A model generated the notes under the pieces. It ran no database searches. It was not told where the DNA came from and saw nothing but the letters and a program-made list of their open reading frames with translations. The position numbers and the translations under genes are program-made. A stretch of DNA of 55,615 nucleotides, taken from NCBI GenBank assembly GCA_003282435.1, contig QBZG01000008.1:1-55615 (forward strand), read 5' to 3'. Of the stretch, positions 36,666 to 44,114 are shown piece after piece. The stretch comes from SAR116 cluster bacterium AG-335-B03 (GTDB taxonomy: Bacteria; Pseudomonadota; Alphaproteobacteria; Puniceispirillales; Marisalimonadaceae). Every line of letters starts with the position of its first letter. Within the stretch, counting starts at the first letter, position 1.

Positions 36666-39600
36666 ATGATTATTTTTAAAAATATTATAGTTATTTCGTT
36701 ATTATTTATATTTTTGACGAGCTGTAAGTCAGCCAAAGATGTTGCTTCATCTCTAAAATATCAAAAAGGCGATATAGAATGTTTATTTGCAATTTCTGAT
36801 AACGCAAATTGTAAAGTTAAACGATTAAGTTCATCTCAGCTGTGTAACAATCTAAAAAACTGGAAAAATAAGAAAAATATTAATAAAGAAGCTTATAACG
36901 CTACCCTGCAAGAATTGAATTTACGGAATGTTAAATGTAGAAGTGAAAAAGTCATAACAGCTTCTTCAGAAATAAAACCTCAAAATAATAAAAAAATTAA
37001 TAAATTACGAAACTGTCCAGTATCTGGAAGAAAGCACAACTGTTTTGGAACTGTTATTTCTTCAAAAAGAAAATATGTAGGAGATTTTAAAAATAATAAA
37101 TTTCATGGGTATGGTAAATATTATCATTTAGAAAATGATAAATACAAAGGTTATTTTTATGAGGGTGAGTGGCAAAATGGAAAAAGACATGGTTTAGGAA
37201 GAGTTATTTTTCCAAGTGGTAATAAGTATGTCGGAGAACAAAAAAATAATAAAATTGATGGAGAGGGAACATTTTTTTACCTCGCCGATGATAAGTTTAA
37301 AGGTGATAAATATACTGGAGAATATAAGAACGGAAAAAGACATGGGAAAGGAAAATATTTTCACAATAATGGAAACAAATATGAAGGTGAGTATAAAAAT
37401 GGCTCTCTTAATGGTTACGGGACATACTATTATTTAGCTAATGATAAGTTCAAAGGTTTCGTGCATTCAGGTCAATATCTGAACGGTAAAAGACATGGTT
37501 ATGGTACTTTCAAATATCCAAACGGCAGCAAGTACGAAGGACAGTTTAAAAATGATTTAAAAGAAGGTCAGGGAACCATGAGTTGGGGTAATGGAAACAA
37601 ACATACTGGCAGCTATATAAATGGAAAAAGAAATGGTTATGGTTCCTTTATTTTTAAAAGTGGTAAAAGGTATATAGGTCATTTTAAGAATGATAAATAT
37701 AGTGGTGAAGGTACTCTTTATGAAGTTAACGGCCAAATCTTAGAGGGTATTTGGAAAGAAAATGTTTTTCAATATTCAAAAAAATTAAAAAAACAAAAAA
37801 GTAAAATTGCTAGCATATTGGTAAAAAAAGAAACTAGTAAATCGTCGAAAAAATCATTACCAAAATGTTCTAACAGAAATTACAAACATTTATGCATTGG
37901 AATACATAAATTTTCAAATGGTGCAAAATATAATGGTGAATTTAAAAACAACAAATTTAATGGCTTTGGAACTCTTGTTTGGAAGGATGGAGCAAAATAT
38001 GTCGGACAATTTAAATTAGATTTTGCAAATGGTCAGGGCACTATGACCTGGGCAAATGGAAACAAATATGTTGGTGAACATAAGAATGGTAAAGCAAATG
38101 GTAAAGGTGTCTTTAATTATGCTAATGGCAACCAATACATTGGAGAACATAAAGATGACCTGGCGCATGGTTATGGAACAATGAAGTGGAAAAATGGCAA
38201 TAAATATTTTGGTGAACATATTAAAGGTAAAGCTAATGGTAAAGGCACTTTTATATATTCAAATGGAAGTAAGTATACTGGTCTGCACAAAAATGATGTT
38301 GCTTATGGTCAAGGCACTATGAAGTGGGCTAATGGTGATAAATATATTGGTGAACACAAAAATGATAAAGGCAATGGTGATGGGATTTATCAATGGGCGA
38401 ATGGAGATAAATATATTGGAGAACATAAAGATGATAAACCTCATGGTAAGGGTGTATTTACATTTGCTAATGGTTCTGTACTTGAAGGTGTTTTTAAAAA
38501 TGGTGAATATATAAAAAAAATGAATAAAAACGATACTAACATAGCTTCAAACTCAAAGGAATTAGACAAAGTTAAGCGTGAAGCGAACGAATTAAAAAGA
38601 AAGTTAGCAGCACTTAAGGCAAAAAAAAAGAAAGAGAAATTAAAAATAAAAAATGACACACAAAAACCCACAATAATATCTTCTTACAGAATTTCTGGCG
38701 CAAACGCTATAATTTCAGGAAGAGTAACTGACAATACAGAAGTAGTTGAAATATTGGTAGATGGTGAACAGATGCCTTTAACGAAAAAAGGTACTTATAA
38801 TATTGAGTTATATATTCCACGTGATGGTCTAAATGTTGAGATTGTTGCTTTTGATAAAAAAGGGAATAAGTCTTCAAAAAATTTAACAATTGAACGTCAG
38901 AACCTTGAACAAGCTTCGGGCCCAAGTTTTGACAGACTTAACCCAGCAGACAAAAAAGTTTATACCAATCCCAATTCACTTGCTCTTATAATTGGTGTTG
39001 CAGACTATTCTAGAACAAACGCTGAAGCTATTTACGCTGACAAAGATGCTCGCCAATTTTACGATTATGCTAAGATGAAATTAGGAGTGCCTGCATCTAA
39101 CATCAAAGAACTTATTAATCAAAAAGCTGATAGAGTTGAAATTGGTTTGGCAATAAAAGATTGGATTACTCGTTCTACTAAAACTAATAAAACAGATATT
39201 TATCTTTTTTTCGCTGGGCATGGCTTAGCCTCTGATAATGGCAAGGATATGTTCTTACTTCCTTACGATGGTTCTCCAAGATTGTTAGAGTCTGCTATAA
39301 AGCGAAAACAACTTTTTATAGATATTCAACAAGCTAATCCAAGAAGTGTGATAGTCTTCTTAGACACATGCTACAGTGGAACCACTCGTGGCACAGACAT
39401 GCTAATAGCTTCTAGACCCATAGCAATACGTGCACTTGAACAATCCATACCAAATAACTTCACAGTCTTTAGTGCAGCTGCAGGTGACCAAACGAGTAAG
39501 CCACTAGAAGAAGCTAAACATGGTATGTTCTCATACTTCCTCATGAAGGGCATGGAAGGTGATGCAGATACTAACAATGATGATAAAATCACAGCACGTG

Positions 39601-39704
39601 AACTTCACGCCTATGTAAAACAGAACGTAGTACAACAATCATCAGGTTCACAAACACCTGAACTACAAGGTGATAAAGACAGAGTTCTTGTCCAGTTTAA
39701 CTAG
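36666..39704 (+). CDS. MORN-repeat lipoprotein with C14 caspase domain
   Basis: 1012 aa. Lipobox IFLTSC (Cys20) marks a lipoprotein. Two blocks of MORN repeats follow (~residues 133-375 and ~415-620; about 17 full copies like KYVGEHKNGKANGKGVFNY), split by a Cys/Lys-rich spacer, then a charged coiled coil, an Ig/cadherin-like segment (~665-745: ISGRVTDNTEVVEILVDG) and a caspase-like C14 domain from ~770. His852 (FFAGHGLA) and Cys902 (LDTCYSG) are the catalytic pair. DTNNDDKITARE near the end is an EF-hand-like calcium loop. Predicted Arg/Lys- or Ca-dependent surface or periplasmic protease; MORN blocks often bind lipids. A relic of a second copy lies at 31110-31180. Confidence 0.88.
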   Translation: MIIFKNIIVISLLFIFLTSCKSAKDVASSLKYQKGDIECLFAISDNANCKVKRLSSSQLCNNLKNWKNKKNINKEAYNATLQELNLRNVKCRSEKVITASSEIKPQNNKKINKLRNCPVSGRKHNCFGTVISSKRKYVGDFKNNKFHGYGKYYHLENDKYKGYFYEGEWQNGKRHGLGRVIFPSGNKYVGEQKNNKIDGEGTFFYLADDKFKGDKYTGEYKNGKRHGKGKYFHNNGNKYEGEYKNGSLNGYGTYYYLANDKFKGFVHSGQYLNGKRHGYGTFKYPNGSKYEGQFKNDLKEGQGTMSWGNGNKHTGSYINGKRNGYGSFIFKSGKRYIGHFKNDKYSGEGTLYEVNGQILEGIWKENVFQYSKKLKKQKSKIASILVKKETSKSSKKSLPKCSNRNYKHLCIGIHKFSNGAKYNGEFKNNKFNGFGTLVWKDGAKYVGQFKLDFANGQGTMTWANGNKYVGEHKNGKANGKGVFNYANGNQYIGEHKDDLAHGYGTMKWKNGNKYFGEHIKGKANGKGTFIYSNGSKYTGLHKNDVAYGQGTMKWANGDKYIGEHKNDKGNGDGIYQWANGDKYIGEHKDDKPHGKGVFTFANGSVLEGVFKNGEYIKKMNKNDTNIASNSKELDKVKREANELKRKLAALKAKKKKEKLKIKNDTQKPTIISSYRISGANAIISGRVTDNTEVVEILVDGEQMPLTKKGTYNIELYIPRDGLNVEIVAFDKKGNKSSKNLTIERQNLEQASGPSFDRLNPADKKVYTNPNSLALIIGVADYSRTNAEAIYADKDARQFYDYAKMKLGVPASNIKELINQKADRVEIGLAIKDWITRSTKTNKTDIYLFFAGHGLASDNGKDMFLLPYDGSPRLLESAIKRKQLFIDIQQANPRSVIVFLDTCYSGTTRGTDMLIASRPIAIRALEQSIPNNFTVFSAAAGDQTSKPLEEAKHGMFSYFLMKGMEGDADTNNDDKITARELHAYVKQNVVQQSSGSQTPELQGDKDRVLVQFN

Positions 39705-39716
39705 GACCATCATTCC

Positions 39717-39836
39717 TGACTCATACAGACTCATACAGCCACTGTGAGTTCATTGGATGTTCCAATAGTTGACATTGATAAGAGTAATGACTCTGTATGT
39801 CTCTCTATGAGTCATTAAAATGGTTAACAGCTATAT
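39717..39836 (+). repeat. GANTC-rich end element, right copy
   Basis: Begins 12 bp after the caspase stop. Closely matches 28358-28475 with small gaps. It contains four GANTC sites (GACTC x3, GAGTC x1) in ~100 bp; the 28358 copy has five in ~95 bp. At one-third G+C I would expect about one per 330 bp. GANTC is the expected target of the CcrM encoded at 4597-5679. No frame is visible. It continues directly into the P arm. Confidence 0.75.
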
Positions 39837-40192
39837 AACCCCATCTGCTGCACACCCTAACTATATATATCTAGCCATACCCCCATGTCCCATGCCCGGG
39901 GTAGGGGCAGTTAAGTGATACACATAAGTGGTATTAAAGAGGGGTATATTAATACACCTACATAACCACTTACCCTATACTAGTAACGGATAATTTAGGG
40001 TAGACCAAACGGTAGACCATTATGTGCCTCTTGACAGGGATTCAGTATTACATTATCTGAGGACAGAGCTTATATACAACTACAAGTGGCGCACATAAGA
40101 TGAGATTAACTACTCTTCGCCCGCTCCAATTAATGTGTTCCATCTTCCGTAAGTAGTTGATATGTAAGCATATTTTGTTATGTGTGCTTGGA
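39837..40192 (-). other. Complete attP-like site, inverted (P arm - core - P' arm)
   Basis: Read on the minus strand this is P' (40129-40192), core (40113-40128) and P arm (39837-40112), that is, what the island's two outer ends (41834-41913 and 23813-24064) would form on joining. It is inverted relative to the outer cores. Arm octamers GGTAGACC-AAAC-GGTAGACC lie at 39999-40018. Differences from the left P arm are about eight substitutions and a 41-bp insertion. 39705-40202 has no gene. Confidence 0.78.
40113..40192 (+). repeat. 80-bp perfect inverted repeat, left copy
   Basis: Identical over 80 bp to the reverse complement of 41834-41913. It comprises the tRNA-end core and the P' arm. With its partner it brackets the integrase and the 40203-40682 gene, forming a 1.8-kb segment with inverted recombination sites at both ends. 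No mismatch, so the exchange or duplication that made it is recent. Confidence 0.9.
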
Positions 40193-40202
40193 TAATAATA
40201 TA

Positions 40203-40682
40203 ATGAAATCCATATTCAAATTTTTAAAAATATCTTTGTTTTTAATTATTATTTTAGTTGTAGGTATTGGTTCTTTTATGTATTACGCTGAACAAGAATT
40301 AGATAACACAGCTCTTTATTGTTTGTCCATTGGTGAAAACAAATATGTTTCATTTATGCTTAGAAAAAAACCATTTAAAGACAATTATAGAGGCATATAT
40401 ATTTCGCCAACCAACAATGAAAATTTTAATAAAAATACAGATTTAGACGATTTATATATGTGGGGTAACCACAAAAAATCATCCAAAAAAACTATCGAAT
40501 TTGCGTATAGGTACAGCCAAACTATTAGTATTTATCTAAATAGAAACAATTTGGATATGAACGTTAAAGACGCCTTTAAAGGTGTTCTAGGTGAATATAA
40601 ATGTGAGATAATTGACCACAAAACATTTTACAACAACATAAGAGAAAATTTTAATAAAGAAAAAAACAAACTTAAAGTTTAA
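40203..40682 (+). CDS. Membrane-anchored hypothetical protein
   Basis: Not recognised. One N-terminal membrane helix (ISLFLIIILVVGIGSFMYY) and a ~135-residue outer domain with two cysteines (ALYCLSIG, EYKCEII), basic overall. I start at the ATG at 40203; the frame is open from 40182, but that ATG lies inside the 80-bp repeat and is shared, in mirror position, with the integrase frame. The 3' end overlaps the convergent integrase gene by 11 bp. Its place inside the invertible segment suggests it travels with the recombinase. Confidence 0.65.
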   Translation: MKSIFKFLKISLFLIIILVVGIGSFMYYAEQELDNTALYCLSIGENKYVSFMLRKKPFKDNYRGIYISPTNNENFNKNTDLDDLYMWGNHKKSSKKTIEFAYRYSQTISIYLNRNNLDMNVKDAFKGVLGEYKCEIIDHKTFYNNIRENFNKEKNKLKV

Positions 40683-41823
40683 CCTTTTCTAACCATTTAG
40701 CTAATAAACCTAAGGTGTAACCTTTTCCATATCCTTGTCCTATGCTTTTAAAACTCCATCCACCTAATTGGTCTATAATATCTGATGGGCACTCAACAGC
40801 TCTTAACCTGTCTCTGAAACTATGCCTAAACCCATGAATTACATACTCATCTGACAGTTTCTCTTTAAGCCATTTATTTAGAGCTGCACTTGCAGAATTA
40901 GTATTGCATTCTTGTAGGGAGGTATACCTCGGGAAAGCAAAAAAACTATCTTTATTATGCTCTAGGATTCTCTTAGAAGCCCAGAGAGATTCTCCTATAA
41001 GTGGTATATATCTCTTACTACCTTTAGTCTTCAATCGTCTCCAAGGATGAGCAATAAGGTTGATATGAGGTATCTCACAATTAAGATTAATGTCTGATTT
41101 AAGTAATCCAACACCTTCACCTAGTCTCATTCCACTGTCACTTAATAATGCAATCACCCATCTTAAATCATCATCATATTCTCTACATAATGATTGGATA
41201 TGTTTGATATCTTTAGTTGGGATTGGTTTTCTTATCTCAACATTTTCTTTGTCAGGCATATAAGTTTTACTGAAAGCATTTATACAACTTATACCTTCTT
41301 CACTAATTGATAAGTTGATGATTGAACGGATAGACGAGAATATTCTTTTTATAGATGATATCAATAAGCCCCTATCTAACAAGTAGTCACGGAACTTGGA
41401 TGCGTCTTTACTGCTATATGCATCAATACGTAAATCACCCAATAGCTCAATTACATATTTGATTCTTCTGTTAGACGTACGGACAAATATCTTATTTTTA
41501 CCTTCACCTTTCAACCTTACATAAGTGGAGAGAGCTTTAGATAATAAAGGAGCATTTGAATTACTATTTACAAGTGGTTTGTTCACAAGCATATGCTCGG
41601 CAGGAACTTGCGTCTTAGTAAGTCTTATAGACGTCCAATAATCATCAAGCCTTTGATAGAGTGATTTGCTAGCACGAACAGCTGATGCATTAGATTTAGT
41701 TCTCAAACAAATTACTATACGGTCACTTTTATAATATGACCTCACATCACACGGAACACGCTTACTGAAATAAAACACACCACGCTTTTTATATAAGTAG
41801 GAAACATTTAAATGGTCTACCAT
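40672..41823 (-). CDS. int: Tyrosine recombinase (island integrase)
   Basis: 383 aa. Catalytic set in order: Arg in SGMRLGE, Lys in KTKGSKRYIPL, HGFRHSF (His-x-x-Arg), a Trp in GGWSFKSIG replacing the second His, and the nucleophile Tyr in GYGKGYTLG. The N-terminal part (YLYKKRGVFYFSKRVP) is the arm/core-binding start usual in integrases that use tRNA genes. The start at 41821-41823 is set by GGAGGT 8 bp upstream; a longer frame begins at 41844 inside the P' repeat. The start codon lies within the octamer pair GGTAGACC-AAAT-GGTAGACC, so the protein may repress its own gene. It lies 75 bp from the tRNA. Confidence 0.93.
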   Translation of the reverse strand: MVDHLNVSYLYKKRGVFYFSKRVPCDVRSYYKSDRIVICLRTKSNASAVRASKSLYQRLDDYWTSIRLTKTQVPAEHMLVNKPLVNSNSNAPLLSKALSTYVRLKGEGKNKIFVRTSNRRIKYVIELLGDLRIDAYSSKDASKFRDYLLDRGLLISSIKRIFSSIRSIINLSISEEGISCINAFSKTYMPDKENVEIRKPIPTKDIKHIQSLCREYDDDLRWVIALLSDSGMRLGEGVGLLKSDINLNCEIPHINLIAHPWRRLKTKGSKRYIPLIGESLWASKRILEHNKDSFFAFPRYTSLQECNTNSASAALNKWLKEKLSDEYVIHGFRHSFRDRLRAVECPSDIIDQLGGWSFKSIGQGYGKGYTLGLLAKWLEKVKL

Positions 41824-41833
41824 TTGGTCTACC
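41814..41833 (-). promoter_or_regulatory. Arm-type octamer pair over the integrase start
   Basis: On the minus strand GGTAGACC-AAAT-GGTAGACC, the same octamers and 12-bp period as at 39999-40018 and 23923-23942. It overlaps the ribosome site and ATG of int. Inferred: recombinase binding here would both build the attachment complex and block translation or transcription. Confidence 0.65.
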
Positions 41834-41913
41834 TCCAAGCACACATAACAAAATATGCTTACATATCAACTACTTACGGAAGATGGAACACATTAATTGG
41901 AGCGGGCGAAGAG
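41834..41913 (-). repeat. 80-bp perfect inverted repeat, right copy (attR side)
   Basis: Partner of 40113-40192. Its last 16 bases (41898-41913) are the tRNA-Gly 3' end, so this is the true insertion junction; the rest is the P' arm reaching to the integrase ribosome site. Confidence 0.9.
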
Positions 41914-41972
41914 ATTCGAACTCTCGACATTCTCGTTGGCAACGAGATGCTCTACCACTGAGCTACGCCCGC
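41898..41972 (-). tRNA. glyT: tRNA-Gly (GCC), CCA encoded
   Basis: On the minus strand GCGGGCG pairs with CGCCCGC (7-bp acceptor), D-arm GCTC AGTGGTA GAGC, anticodon stem CTCGT/ACGAG with loop TTGCCAA (anticodon GCC), variable AATGT-type stretch, T-arm GAGAG TTCGAAT CTCTT, discriminator T and encoded CCA. The gene stays whole because the island carried in an identical 3' end. It is the insertion target of the island. Confidence 0.95.
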
Positions 41973-42036
41973 TTAATTTAGATGGAATATAACATTCTGA
42001 TTGATAGTATCAAGAAAAATTAATAATTAATTATTC

Positions 42037-43464
42037 TTAGTTATTTTTAAAAGCTTCATGAATATTTTTTGAAATGCTGATAATGTCATCCTCGGTTAAA
42101 TATGGATGCATAGGCAATGATAAAACGTTTCGTGCCAGGTAATTTGTATTTGCTAGGCCACTTTTAGATATTGGAAAGTTCTTGTAAGGTTCGTGTTCAT
42201 TGAGTGGAATGGGATAATATATTGCAGTCGGAATATCTTTAGATTTCAACTCTTCTTGCAACTTAGATCTATCAATGTTTTCAGGTAATATTATAGTATA
42301 TTGAGCCCAACTACTAACACATTTATTTTTAATTAAAGGTAATTTTATATTAAGTTTCAAATCATTAAGATGTTTATTATAATTATTGGCAACGTCCTGT
42401 CTTTTTCTTAACTCTGACGGAAAAATCTCAAGTTTTTCTAATAATATTGCAGCTTGAATAGTTGATATGCGAGCATTCATCCCAATTCTGTCATATTCAT
42501 ATCTATTTTTACCCATTCCATGAACGTGAGAAGAGTTGGCTATTTGATATATTTCAGGATCATTTGTAAAAATTGCTCCTCCATCACCATAACATCCCAG
42601 CGGTTTTGCAGGGAAAAATGAAGTTCCAGTGTTTTTATCAACTGAACCTAAACTTGCAGATGGGAGCATGCCAAGTGAACCAGTTAACATAGCTGCGCAA
42701 TCAGACAAAATATCTCCAAATAAGTTATCAGTTACTATTACGTCAAATTGATTAGGGTCTCTAACTAATTGCATTGCACAATTATCTGCATACATATGAT
42801 TTATATCAATACCGGCACCTTCTTTTTTATGAAGGTTTATCATTACTTCTCGCCACAAAACACCTGACATCATAACATTAGCCTTTTCAACGGAGGTAAC
42901 TTTTCCATTTCTTGCCCTTGCCATATCAAAAGCTACCCTTCCGATTCTTTCAATTTCAGGGGTGGTATATAAGTTAGTATCATATCCTTTTTTTAGCTCT
43001 GCATTAATTTCATCAATTCCACGTGGCTCAGCAAAATAAATACCACCTGTCAATTCTCTCAATATTAATATATCTAAACCAGAAATTATCTCTGGCTTAA
43101 GTGATGAGGCATCGACTAAAGCTGGAAAAACCATTGCCGGTCTAAGATTGGCAAACAAGTCCATCTCTTTTCTTAATCTTAAGAGACCGTTCTCTGGTCT
43201 TTTTTCAAATTCTACACTATCATATTTTGGTCCTCCAACAGCTCCGAATAAAACAGCGTCTGCATCCATAGTATCTGCCAAAGTTTCATCCGAAAGTGGT
43301 GTTCCAAATTTATCAAAAGAAGCTCCACCAACTAAACCTTCTCTGATATTAAAACTAATATTTTTGTTTTTAGCCAACCAATCGACCACTCTTAATGTTT
43401 CATTTACTACCTCTGGACCAACTCCGTCTCCAGGTAGCACCATTAATGTTCTATTTGACGACAT
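42037..43464 (-). CDS. leuB: Chimera: 3-isopropylmalate dehydrogenase N-part + DegT-family aminotransferase C-part
   Basis: 475 aa in one frame. Residues 1-280 are Leu[57 protein letters not shown] and [21 protein letters not shown], including the substrate and metal residues. Then, instead of the LeuB C-terminal half with its NAD loop (GSAPDIAGKGIANP), residue 281 onward is [20 protein letters not shown] to the end, the C-terminal ~195 residues of a DegT/DnrJ/EryC1/StrS sugar aminotransferase, K287 being the PLP lysine. The switch lies near 42622-42627. Neither half is complete, so leucine synthesis from leuCD would lack its dehydrogenase unless another leuB exists. Real fusion by deletion or assembly chimera. 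Confidence 0.85.
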   Translation of the reverse strand: MSSNRTLMVLPGDGVGPEVVNETLRVVDWLAKNKNISFNIREGLVGGASFDKFGTPLSDETLADTMDADAVLFGAVGGPKYDSVEFEKRPENGLLRLRKEMDLFANLRPAMVFPALVDASSLKPEIISGLDILILRELTGGIYFAEPRGIDEINAELKKGYDTNLYTTPEIERIGRVAFDMARARNGKVTSVEKANVMMSGVLWREVMINLHKKEGAGIDINHMYADNCAMQLVRDPNQFDVIVTDNLFGDILSDCAAMLTGSLGMLPSASLGSVDKNTGTSFFPAKPLGCYGDGGAIFTNDPEIYQIANSSHVHGMGKNRYEYDRIGMNARISTIQAAILLEKLEIFPSELRKRQDVANNYNKHLNDLKLNIKLPLIKNKCVSSWAQYTIILPENIDRSKLQEELKSKDIPTAIYYPIPLNEHEPYKNFPISKSGLANTNYLARNVLSLPMHPYLTEDDIISISKNIHEAFKNN

Positions 43465-43489
43465 TACATTTCCTAGCTTTTATTTTTTA

Positions 43490-44095
43490 TTATAACCATG
43501 GTCTTACAGAAGACATTTTTGTTTCAAAATTTTGAATTTCACTCGATTTTTGCATAGTTAAGCCAATATCGTCTAAACCTTCGAGAAGACATTTTTTTCT
43601 AAATGGATCTATATCAAATTTTATCACTGATCCATTTGGCCTCCTAATTTCTTGTGATGGTAAATCTATTTCTAGTTCAGGGTTTTCTTTATCTTTAGCA
43701 TCAGCCATTAAAGCTTCTCTTTGTTCGGGGGTTACTTTAATAGGTAGAAGACCATTTTTGAAGGAATTATTATAAAAAATATCTGCAAATGAAGTTGATA
43801 TAATACATTTTATACCAAAATCAGATAACGCCCAAGGCGCATGCTCTCTGCTTGAGCCACATCCAAAGTTATCGCCCGCAACAATAATATTGCTAGATCT
43901 ATAAGGTTCTTCGTTTAATACAAAGTCTTTCTTTTCGGTGCCATCGTCATTAAATCTCATCTCATCGAATAAATGTTTACCCAAACCTGTTCTCTTAATA
44001 GTTTTTAAGAATTGTTTAGGTATTATTTTGTCAGTATCAACATTTATAAAGTTAAAAGGAGCAGCTATACCTTTAAGATTAGTAAATTTTTCCAT
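43490..44095 (-). CDS. leuD: 3-isopropylmalate dehydratase small subunit
   Basis: Small subunit of isopropylmalate isomerase (second step of leucine synthesis). Family features: [13 protein letters not shown] near the start, then [17 protein letters not shown], the swivelling-domain loop, and [20 protein letters not shown]. Length 201 aa is normal. It lies between leuC (19 bp upstream) and the broken leuB (25 bp downstream), the usual leuCDB order of alphaproteobacteria. Confidence 0.96.
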   Translation of the reverse strand: MEKFTNLKGIAAPFNFINVDTDKIIPKQFLKTIKRTGLGKHLFDEMRFNDDGTEKKDFVLNEEPYRSSNIIVAGDNFGCGSSREHAPWALSDFGIKCIISTSFADIFYNNSFKNGLLPIKVTPEQREALMADAKDKENPELEIDLPSQEIRRPNGSVIKFDIDPFRKKCLLEGLDDIGLTMQKSSEIQNFETKMSSVRPWL

Positions 44096-44114
44096 GATAT
44101 ATCCTCTTAAATAA

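Larger units (their letters stand above)
23813..41913. mobile_element. 18.1-kb genomic island in tRNA-Gly(GCC)
   Basis: Boundaries are the direct repeat TGGAGCGGGCGAAGAG at 23813-23828 and 41898-41913; the latter is the 3' end of tRNA-Gly including its encoded CCA. A tyrosine recombinase (40672-41823) lies next to the tRNA. A third core copy (40113-40128) is inverted and sits inside an intact-looking attP. The cargo includes broken small genes at the left, unknown proteins in the middle and a secreted protease/lipoprotein cluster at the right. Internal end-type modules (28358-28782) show that the island is composite. Its behaviour resembles tRNA-targeting cargo elements of marine bacteria (tycheposon-like, satellite-like); this comparison is inference. 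Confidence 0.88.

Noticed and set aside
38016-38444. Minus-strand hydrophobic frames opposite the caspase gene
   Set aside because: Shadows of the MORN repeats; the repeat period explains their length and Ile/Phe content.
36900-38500. Possible CRISPR-like periodic repeats
   Set aside because: The period is coding (about 69 bp per MORN unit), units are variable throughout and there are no constant repeats with unique spacers.
23813-40128. Large DNA transposon with terminal inverted repeats
   Set aside because: The inverted repeats end in a tRNA 3' end and contain recombinase arm sites; no transposase is present, and a tyrosine recombinase with tRNA target explains the ends better.
41844-41844. 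Upstream ATG of the integrase in the P' repeat
   Set aside because: The inner ATG at 41823 has a full GGAGGT at good distance; the upstream one has none and is shared with the mirrored repeat.
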